DNA from: CAWCUZ01 sp963798795
GTDB taxonomy: Bacteria; Acidobacteriota; Vicinamibacteria; Vicinamibacterales; SCN-69-37
DNA length: 64,000 bases
Direction: 5' to 3'
NCBI GenBank assembly: GCA_963798795.1
Contig: CAWCUZ010000001.1
Span: 868,001 to 932,000, forward strand
Positions 29,009 to 36,471 of the stretch are shown here, piece by piece. Both the position numbers and the translations under genes were made by a program. How positions within the stretch are numbered: position 1 is the first letter of the stretch; each line of letters starts with the position of its first letter. The notes under the pieces are model-generated. The model had not been told where the DNA came from. It searched no databases and was given only the letters and a program-made list of their open reading frames with translations.

Positions 29009-30846
29009 TCAACTCGCGAAGTGTCGGAGCACGGCGTCGGCGGCGCGAGGGCCGACCACCGTCGCCAGGTCCTCGCGGCTGGCGCGGCGGACGCCGGCGA
29101 CCGATCCGAACCGCGCGAGCAGCGCCTTGCGGCGGCGCGGTCCCACGCCTGCCACGTCGTCGAGCTCGGAGCGCAGATCGCGCATGTGCCGCCTGCGGCG
29201 GTGGAAGGTCACCGCGAACCGATGCGCCTCGTCGCGGATGCGCTGGAGCAGGCGGAGCGCCGTGCTGTCGTGCGGGAGCGCCAGACCCTCGTCGCGCTCG
29301 CGCGTGAACAGCAGTTCCTCCTGCTTCGCCAGGCCGACGGCCACGAGCCGATCGAGGCCGAGATCGGCGAAGCGCCGCGTACGCCGCCGCCGAGCTGCCC
29401 CTTGCCGCCGTCGATGACGATGAGATCGGGGAAGGGTCCGCCGTGCTCGAGCAGCCGGCGGTATCGTCGCAGCACGACCTCGTACATCGCCGCGAAGTCG
29501 TCCTGGATCGGGCGGCCCGGGTCGGGCGACTCGGCGCCGCGGATCCGGAACTTGCGGTATTCGCTGCGGCGCATGCGTCCTTCCACGCACACGACCATCG
29601 CGCCGACCGTCTCCCGGCCTTGCAGCGTGGAGATGTCGAAGCATTCGATCCGGCGCGGGAGGGCGGCCAGCCCGAGCGCGCCGCGCAGCGTGTCGAGCGC
29701 ACCGAACGCCGAGACGGCGCCGTCGCTGAAGTGCGATTCGTAGGCCATCGCGGCATTGCGGACCGCCAGGTCCAGCAGACCGCGCTTCTCGCCGCGCCGC
29801 GGCACCATCACCCGGACGCGCCGGCCGGCCCGCTCCGAGAGCCAGCTCTCGAGCGTGCCGCGGTCCTCGTCCGATCCGGACACCGGCACGTGCACTTCGG
29901 GCGGCGCGTCGTGCTCCGCGTAGAACTGCTGCAGGGCGGCCATCAGCACGTCGGCCTCCAACGACGGCCGCTCGTCCGCCTTCGGCGACGAGCTCGATCC
30001 GGTCCACCACGCGGCCGTGCCGCATCTGGAAGATCTGGACGACGGCATCCGGCGGGTCCGGTGCTTGACGCCGAAGGCGTCGCGGTCGCCGAGCGCGGGC
30101 GTCTCCATCTTCTGCGAGCCGGTCGCGCAGCGTCTCGACGGTGCGCATCGCGTCGCGCAAATGGGCGGCGCGCTCGAACTGCTCGTCGCCGGCCGCAGCC
30201 GATCATCTCGCCGCGCAGGTTGGCGACCAGCTCGTCCTGCCGCCCTCGAGCAGCAGCCGCGCCTGCTCGACGGCCCGGCCGTACCGGTCGATGGTGCAGA
30301 TCGACTCGACGCAGGGCGCCAGGCACCGCTTGATGTCGTACTCGAGGCACGGCCGGTCGCGGCGGCCGTCGATGACCTCGTTGCACGAGCGGATGCCGAA
30401 CAGCCGGTGCGTCAGGCGACATCGTCCGCCGCGCGAAGGCCGCGGGCATGAACGGCCCCGCGTACACGTTGCCGTCGCGCTCGACCCGCCGCGCCACCAG
30501 CACGCGGGGCGCCCGCTCGGTCGTCGTCAGCTGCAGGTACGGGATACGTCTTGTCGTCGCGCAGCAGGATGTTGTAGCGCGGGTTGCGCTGCTTGATCAG
30601 CCGGTTCTCGAGCGCGAGCGCCTCGACCACCGAGTCGGTGACGATCACGTCGAGCGCGGCGGCGTCGCGCAGCAGCGCGTCGATGCGCGGACTCACCCCC
30701 TCGGCGCCGAGGTAGCTGCGGACGCGATCGCGCAGGACCTGCGCCTTGCCGACGTAGAGCGTCTCGCCGGCGTCGCTGAGGAACAGGTAGACCCCGGGCT
30801 GCTCCGGCACGCGCGCGATCTGGCCCTTGAGATCGTGAATCGCCAT
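29009..30846 (-). CDS. uvrC: Excinuclease ABC subunit C (many frameshifts)
   Basis: The dual-incision nuclease of nucleotide excision repair. The N-terminal GIY-YIG domain reads GVYLFLSDAGETLYVGKA, followed by LEALALENRLIKQRNPRYNI. Downstream are DIKRCLAPCV-like cysteines, a UVR motif, the RNase-H-like half (IECFDISTLQGRETVGAMVV, FPDLIVIDGGKGQL) and a C-terminal helix-hairpin-helix (DVAGVGPRRRKALLARFGS). At least six one-base indels, from about 30540 to 29375, split the frame, yet all domains are in order. About 610 residues when joined. The gene is divergent from the phosphatidyltransferase; its 3' end is followed by a terminator-like palindrome. Confidence 0.88.
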
Positions 30847-30875
30847 GGGCTACATGCGGCTACCTGCCTGCGCGC

Positions 30876-31679
30876 GTGGCCGCGGGGCCTGTCGATCCTG
30901 TGACTTTCACTGGCGCCATCGGCGCGGTGTGCAACTATCCGCTGCGGCTCATCATCGCCGCGTGCGTCCGTCTCCGGATCCACCCGAATGTTCTCACGTT
31001 CACCGGCGTGGTCATCAACGGCGCCGCCGGCTGGGCGCTGGCGCACGGCCAGTTCGGCACGGCCGGCGGCATCATGATCGTCGCCAACATCTTCGACTTC
31101 ATCGACGGCAAGGTCGCCATCGACACCGGCGCCGTCAGCAAGTTCGGCGGCTTCTGGGACTCGGTCATCGATCGGTTCTCGGACCTGGCGCTCTCGGTCG
31201 GGCTGATCTGGCTGTACGCGTCGCTCGGCCGGACCGACTACGTGCTCGATTACCTCGATCGCGATGGTCTTCGCGACCATGACGAGCTACACCCGCGCGC
31301 GCGCCGAGTCGCTCATCCCCAAGTGCAAGGTCGGATTCATGGAGCGGCCCGAGCGGATCGTGCTCTTCATGATCGGCGCCTTCACCAATCGCATGGCCGC
31401 CGTCATGTGGGTGATCGGCGTGCTGTCGATCGTCACGGTCGCCGACCGCATCTACTACACCTATCTCGAGCTGAACCACCGGCCGCAGCCGCGCCACCGG
31501 GCGTCGCCGGCATCTTCTGGCGCGCGTTCTACTGGACCGACGAGCGCGCCACGGTCGCCTACGACCTGTGGGTCATCGCCATCCTCGCCTTCGTCTGGCT
31601 CACGCCGCCCGGCTGGATCGGCGACCCGATGGCCGCGGCGGCCGGCTGGTTCATCCAGTGGCTGCAGTGGCGTCGATAG
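30876..31679 (+). CDS. CDP-alcohol phosphatidyltransferase family membrane protein (two frameshifts)
   Basis: Transfers a phosphatidyl group from CDP-diacylglycerol to an alcohol at the membrane. The signature reads DFIDGKVAI-x8-GGFWDSVIDRFSD, matching D-x2-D-G-x2-A-R-x8-G-x3-D-x3-D except that the Arg is Ile. Several membrane helices follow, then SYTRARAES, the usual second conserved block. Frame breaks lie near 31255 and 31495; the second returns to the first frame. The start is a GTG at 30876 (30900 is possible). The product (PG, PI or other) cannot be assigned. It converges on tdk with a 3-base gap. Confidence 0.82.
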   Translation: MAAGPVDPVTFTGAIGAVCNYPLRLIIAACVRLRIHPNVLTFTGVVINGAAGWALAHGQFGTAGGIMIVANIFDFIDGKVAIDTGAVSKFGGFWDSVIDRFSDLALSVGLIWLYASLGRTDYVLDYLDRDGLRDHDELHPRARRVAHPQVQGRIHGAARADRALHDRRLHQSHGRRHVGDRRAVDRHGRRPHLLHLSRAEPPAAAAPPGVAGIFWRAFYWTDERATVAYDLWVIAILAFVWLTPPGWIGDPMAAAAGWFIQWLQWRR

Positions 31680-31682
31680 CCG

Positions 31683-32276
31683 CTACGCGCCGCTACGTCC
31701 ACGGTCCTTCGCCGTCCGGTCGAAACAGTGCCGGCAGCGCGCCTCGTAGGTGCCCGGACGCCCCGACGAGCACGCGCTCGGTCGACGCCACGAGCCGCTG
31801 GGTGCGGTTGGCGGGGCCGCCGCACACCATGCAGATCGCCAGCGTCTTGGTGATGTACTCGGCAATCGCCAGCAGCTGCGGCATCGGCTCGAACGGACTT
31901 GCCCAGGTAGTCCTGATCCAGCCCGGCCACGATCACGCGCTTGCCCGGCGTGCGCCAGCGCCTCGCACACGGCCGGCAGCTCCATGTCGAAGAACTGGCC
32001 CTCGTCGATCCCGACGACATCCGTCGTCCGGCTCGCACCGGCCCCAGCAGGTCGCGCGCCGAGGCGACGGTGTCGGACGGGATCTTCATCGTCGCTGTGG
32101 GAGACGATCGCGTCTGCGGCTGTAGCGGTCGTCGATGGCGGGCTTGAAGATCTGCACCCGCTGGCGCGCGATCTGCGCCCGGCGCAGCCGGCGGATCAGC
32201 TCCTCGCTCTTGCCGCTGAACATGCTGCCGGTGATGACCTCGATCCAGCCGGGCCGCCGCGGTGGGTATGGTCCAT
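31683..32276 (-). CDS. tdk: Thymidine kinase, type II (frameshifts)
   Basis: Salvages deoxythymidine. P-loop TGSMFSGKSEEL near the N-terminus, then RRLRRAQIARQRVQIFKP, a DEGQFFD block recovered around 32010, RVIVAGLDQDYLGKPF, and the zinc-binding C-terminus with ICMVCGGPA and YEARCRHC (four cysteines). Four to five one-base indels separate the blocks. The likely start MDHTH at 32276 needs one indel before GWIEVITG. The stop at 31683 gives about 195 residues. The start is 5 bases after the efp stop, so efp-tdk form one unit. Confidence 0.83.
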
Positions 32277-32281
32277 GGCCG

Positions 32282-32856
32282 TCAGCGCAGGCGCGCGACA
32301 GGTACTCGCCCGTCTCGGTGTTGACGCGCACCACGTCGCCCGTGTTGATGAACGCCGGCACGTTGACCGTCAGACCGGTCTCGAGTTTCGCGGGCTTCAC
32401 CTGCGCCGACGCGGTCGCGCCCTTGATGCCCGGCACCGTATCGGTCACCTTCAGATCCACCGTCGGTCGGCAGCTCGATGCCCACCGGCTCCGTCGTCGA
32501 AAAACTCCACGCGGATGATCGCCTCGGGCAGCAGATACAGCGCGCTGTCGCCGAGCACGTCCTGAGACTGATGTGGATCTGCTCGAATGTCGTCGTGTCC
32601 ATGAAGTAGAACATGTCGCCGTCGCGGTAGAGATACTGCATCTCGTGCTCGTCCAGCGTGGCGCGCTCGACGTCGTCCTCCGACCGGAACTTGTGGTCCA
32701 CGAGCCGGCTCGATCGGATGTCGCGCAGCTTGCACTGGATCGTGCCCGCGTTTGTTGCCCGGCGTGATGTGGGTCAGTGTCCACGACGCGGAACAGGTCC
32801 TCGCCCATCTGGATCAGCATGCCCTTGCGCAGTCGCGTGGCCTGAATCGAACTCAT
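32282..32856 (-). CDS. efp: Elongation factor P (frameshifts)
   Basis: Relieves ribosome stalling at polyproline. The KOW-like N-terminal domain is SIQATRLRKGMLIQMGEDLF, and the tip loop reads HITPGNKRG instead of the common PGKG. The first OB domain has EMQYLYRDGDMFYFMDTTTFEQI, and the second has VDLKVTDTVPGIKGATAS and VPAFINTGDVVRVNTETGEYL. Five or so one-base indels (for example an extra C before CACATC and an extra G after CGCGG) interrupt the frame; the corrected end is SRLR at 32282. A TAAAAT -10-like box is at 32890-32895 (minus strand). Confidence 0.87.
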
Positions 32857-32949
32857 AGGTCGTCGGTCGTCCCCTCAGGTGAACTCCCTATTTTATGCCA
32901 ACGGCCCGGCTTCCTCGCGGCGCCTTTCGGCGTTACCAGTCGAAGACGT

Positions 32950-33350
32950 ATGCCGTGGGATCCGACGCGCGACCTGCTGACGATGCAGGAGCGCCTCGAG
33001 AGCCTGTTCGGCCGGGCCACCCCGGGCTGGGTGCCGGCCGTCGATCTCTCCGAGTTCGCCCGACCGGTACCTGTTGACTGTCGAAGTGCCCGGCCTGGCG
33101 CCGCGACGACGTCCACATCGGCTTCCGCGACGGCACCCTGTCGCTGCGCGGTCGGCGCCCCGACGGCGAGCCGTGCCCCGAGCCGCTATCAGCAGCTCGA
33201 GCGAGGCCAGGGACCAGTTCGCCCGATCCTTCCATTTCGCCGAGCCGGTGGACGGCGCCGAGCATCACGGCGGACCTGGCCGACGGCGTCCTGACGGTCG
33301 TCGTGCCGAAGACCGCGGCCGCGCGCGCCCGCCGCATCGACGTCGCGTGA
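32950..33350 (+). CDS. Hsp20/alpha-crystallin small heat-shock protein (frameshifts)
   Basis: An ATP-independent holdase. Recovered blocks: TRDLLTMQERLESLF, WVPAVDLSEF, LLTVEVPGLARDDVHIGF, DGTLSLRGRRPD, FARSFHFAEPVDG, ADLADGVLTVVVPK. These are the standard alpha-crystallin order, with GVLTVVVPK as the usual A-x-x-x-G-V-L motif. About four one-base indels lie between 33065 and 33265. The ATG at 32950 gives about 130 residues. It is followed after 16 bases by the degP-type protease, a sensible stress-response pair. Confidence 0.8.
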
Positions 33351-33366
33351 GGAGCAGAGCCGAGCC

Positions 33367-34549
33367 ATGACTATCGCGCGAAGTGTCGCCGTCGCCATCG
33401 TGCTGCACGCTCGGCTTCGCCGCGGGACTTGTCGTCTCCGGCCGCATGTCGACTGACCACGCCGTCGCAGGCCACGCCGCCCGCGACGGCTCCGGCCGCC
33501 AGCCCGTCCGCGTCGGTGTCGCTGCCCGCGGCCGGGCTGCCGGATCTGTCGAGCGTCGCCGAGCGTGCGGTCGGGCGCGGCCGCGAACATCTCGTCGACG
33601 CAGATGGTGCGGACAGCCAACTCCCCGTTCGCCGGCGACCCGCTCTTCCAGTACTTCTTCGGCGAGGCGCCGTTCGGCTCCTCGCAGCGGGAGGCGCAGA
33701 GCCTCGGCTCCGGGGTGATCGTCTCGCCGGACGGCTACGTCCTGACGAACAATCACGTGGTTGGCGACCGGCGCGCGCGAAATCCGCGTCACGCTGCCCG
33801 ACAACCGCGAGCTGCCCGCGACAATCGTCGGCATCGATCCGATGACCGACCTCGCCGTCGTCAAGGTGGACGCCACGGGGCTCACGCCGCTGCCCTGGGG
33901 CGACTCGGGCAAGCTGCGGCTCGCCGAATGGGTGCTGGCGGTCGGCAACCCGTTCGCGCTCAGCCGCTCGGTCACCCTCGGCATCGTCTCCGCGCTGAAG
34001 CGGCCGAGCCCGGATCCGACGCTCAGCGTGTACACGGATTTCATCCAGACCGACGCAGCCATCAATCCCGGCAACTCCGGCGGCGCGCTGGTCAACAGCC
34101 GCGGCGAGCTCGTCGGCATCAACAGCGCGATTTACAGCGGGACGGGCGGCTACCAGGGCATCGGATTCGCCATCCCCGCCAACCTGGCGCAGCGGATCAT
34201 GAAGGAGCTGATCGCGTACGGCGAGGTGAAGTGGGGCGCCATCGACGGCATGGACGTGCAGGACCTCACACCCGACCTGGCGAGCCAGTTGCAGCTGAAA
34301 CAGACGCGGGGACCGCTCGTCTACCGGACCTGGCGCGGCTCGGCGGCCGACCAGGCCGGCGTCCAGCCCGGCGATCTGATCGTCGCGGTCGACGGCCAGT
34401 CGGTCGACGACGCGACGCACTTCGAGCGGATGGTCGCGGACGCGCCGGTGGGATCCAAGCTCAAGCTCTCGCTCCTGCGCAGCGGCAAGCAGGTGACGGT
34501 CAGCGTGCCCGTCGTGCAGGCGCAACCGCCGCGGCGCCGATCGCGCTGA
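33367..34549 (+). CDS. DegP/HtrA-type serine protease with one PDZ domain (frameshifts in N-terminus)
   Basis: A periplasmic trypsin-fold quality-control protease. A short signal or anchor segment and a Pro/Ala/Ser linker lead to GSGVIVSPDGYVLTNNHVV (catalytic His), DPMTDLAVVKVD (Asp) and TDAAINPGNSGGALVN (Ser); the triad is complete. A single C-terminal PDZ (AADQAGVQPGDLIVAVDGQ) makes it DegS/one-PDZ-like. Indels lie near 33412, 33460 and 33768 (just after TNNHVV); from 33775 onward the frame is clean. About 390 residues. It converges on and overlaps mpg by 50 bases. Confidence 0.87.
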
Positions 34550-35174
34550 TCGTCGCGCGCCTCCGGCTGCGCCCGGACACGGCGGGGTGGCCCGCCCAGG
34601 TGCACCGCCAGTGACGGTCCGTTCCGACGCGAATCCCGATCCGCGGCGTCCAGTCGAGCGCGGGCGCCCGGTTCCCGGCGTCCTCGATCCACAGCGGCCC
34701 CCTCGTGAGGTCGGCGGTGTTGTGCCGCAGGTCGATTCCCAGCGCGACCGTCAGATTGCCCGGCCCCCGGCAGAGATCGTGCTCGCTCCGCGCGTCGAGG
34801 CCCCGTCGCCGTCGCATCAGCCCGACGCCTTCGACCGGGGCGAGCGCCCGGATGAGGATGGCCGCGGGCGCCCCCTCCCCTTCGGTGACGGCGTTGACCA
34901 GGTAGTGAATGCCATAGTTCAAGTACACATACGCGCGGCCGGGCGGCCCGTAGAGCGGCGCGTTGCGCCGCGTGGGCCCCGGCGCCGCATGGCAGGCGGG
35001 ATCGGATTCGCCGATGTAGGCTTCGGCTTCGACGATGACGCCGGCCGCGCGGCCCCGCCTCGGATCGTCATGGACGAGCCGCTTGCCGACGAGCTCGGCG
35101 AGAACCTGCAGCGTCGGCCTGGCGTAGAACTCGCGCCCGAGAGCGCGGCCGCGGGAACGGGCCTCCGCTCGCAT
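34500..35174 (-). CDS. mpg: DNA-3-methyladenine glycosylase (AAG/MPG type)
   Basis: Monofunctional base-excision glycosylase that removes alkylated purines. The AAG fold signatures are clear: FYARPTLQVLAELVGKRLV, IVEAEAYIGESDPACHA (general base Glu), RNAPLYGPPGRAYVYLNYGIH, and the LCRGPGNLTVALGI loop. At 224 residues it is slightly long; the usual end would be just after WAGHPAVS, so the last 18 residues, which lie antisense to the protease gene, may be an indel artefact. ATG at 35174, 7 bases after the HEAT-gene stop: third gene of the uvrA operon. Confidence 0.9.
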   Translation of the reverse strand: MRAEARSRGRALGREFYARPTLQVLAELVGKRLVHDDPRRGRAAGVIVEAEAYIGESDPACHAAPGPTRRNAPLYGPPGRAYVYLNYGIHYLVNAVTEGEGAPAAILIRALAPVEGVGLMRRRRGLDARSEHDLCRGPGNLTVALGIDLRHNTADLTRGPLWIEDAGNRAPALDWTPRIGIRVGTDRHWRCTWAGHPAVSGRSRRRATISAIGAAAVAPARRAR

Positions 35175-35181
35175 GACTGAC

Positions 35182-36471
35182 TCAACGGGAATCGCGGAAA
35201 TCGACGCCGCGTGGCCGGCGGACGGCCGGCCGCTCCCTGCCGGCCGCCGCGCGCCGGAGCCGCAGCAGGGCGTCCGCCGCGGCGCGCGCCACGTCCTCGT
35301 CCGGGTCCTGCCGGTAGTCGTTCGCCACGGCAGCGTCCTCGGCCGATCCGATGAATCCCAGCACGTGCAGCAGGTCCGCCCGATGCCGCGCATCGACCGG
35401 TGCACGGAGCGCGGCCTGGAGCGCCGGCAGCACCGACCGGCCGATCTCGAGGAGATAGTCGCGCGCCTGGGCGCCCGTCTCGCGGGACGCGAGCGCCGCG
35501 ACGAGCGCCGGCGCCTGCGACTCGCCCAGGCGGTCGAGCGCGAAGCAGGCCGCGAGCCGAACGGCCGACTTGGGATCGCCCGTCGCGAACGGACGCACCG
35601 TCCCCGCACTCGCCGGGCCGCCGAGGCGGCCCAGCCCTTCCAGCGCCGCGCGCCGCATCTCCGGGTCCTTGTCGGCCAGATGCGCGCGGAACAGCTCCGC
35701 CGACGCGGGCTGTGCCAGGCGGGCCAGCGCGAGCAGCGCCGTTGACGCCATCTCGCCTTTCTCCTCGCGCCGCAGGACCTGGGCGATCAGCGCGGCGGCG
35801 CGCGAGACGCGAATCAGCCCGAGCGCCTCGATGGCAAAGCGCTGGACGACGGGACTCGAGTCGCTGAGCCCGGCGATGAGCTTGTCGGCGGCCGGTTGAA
35901 GCCGCAGCCGGCCGATCACGCGGGCGGTCGCGGCGCGGATCGTCGCGTCGTAGTGGTCGAGGTCGTCGATCAGGCCGGCGGCCTGCTGGTCCGACAGCGG
36001 CGGCTCCGCGATGATCCCGAGTGCATGGACGGCATCGAACTGGACCCGCGGGTTCTCGTCCCGAATCGCCGCGATGAGGGCGTCCACCAGCTCCGGCGGC
36101 GCCGGCATGGCGGACCGCACGAGCGGTCCCGCCTCGAACGCCTCCTGGGCCCGGGGGCGCGACGGTCCGAGAAAGCCGAGCGTCCGCCGGGCGCCGATCG
36201 GCTCGACCAGAAAGAACGTCAGCTCCGCGTCGATCGCCGCGGACTGGACCTCGTCATCGGGATCGCCGACGAGCGGTGCCACGCGGTCGGCGGCCGAGGC
36301 GTAGGCCGCATCGCCGAGTTGCCGGACGGCCTCGAGCCGGACCTTCGCGTCGGGATGACGCAGGTTGCGGATGACATCCTGCCAGGTGGCGGTCTGGGCC
36401 GAGGCCGCGGCCGTGAGGAGCACCGCGGCGCCGAGCGTGAGCGCGGCCCGCGGCCTTCTGCCGTGAGTCAT
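35182..36471 (-). CDS. Secreted HEAT-repeat protein
   Basis: A 429-residue alpha-solenoid with a signal peptide (residues 1-25, cut at ASA-QT). At least eight HEAT/PBS-type repeats are visible, each a helix pair of about 30 residues: VRLEAVRQLGDAA, VQFDAVHALGII, IRAATARVIGRL, VQRFAIEALGLI, MRRAALEGLGRLG, VRLAACFALDRLG, ARAAADALLRLRR. A protein-binding scaffold is likely; the partner is unknown. Its start overlaps the uvrA stop by 4 bases (ATGA) and mpg follows 7 bases after it. A signal peptide in a DNA-repair operon is odd. Confidence 0.85.
   Translation of the reverse strand: MTHGRRPRAALTLGAAVLLTAAASAQTATWQDVIRNLRHPDAKVRLEAVRQLGDAAYASAADRVAPLVGDPDDEVQSAAIDAELTFFLVEPIGARRTLGFLGPSRPRAQEAFEAGPLVRSAMPAPPELVDALIAAIRDENPRVQFDAVHALGIIAEPPLSDQQAAGLIDDLDHYDATIRAATARVIGRLRLQPAADKLIAGLSDSSPVVQRFAIEALGLIRVSRAAALIAQVLRREEKGEMASTALLALARLAQPASAELFRAHLADKDPEMRRAALEGLGRLGGPASAGTVRPFATGDPKSAVRLAACFALDRLGESQAPALVAALASRETGAQARDYLLEIGRSVLPALQAALRAPVDARHRADLLHVLGFIGSAEDAAVANDYRQDPDEDVARAAADALLRLRRAAAGRERPAVRRPRGVDFRDSR

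Noticed and set aside
26000..31600. Frameshifted scpB, scpA, trpS and uvrC as pseudogenes
   Set aside because: All conserved blocks are present in order and are essential or highly conserved; indels are single bases, so sequence error is the simpler reading.
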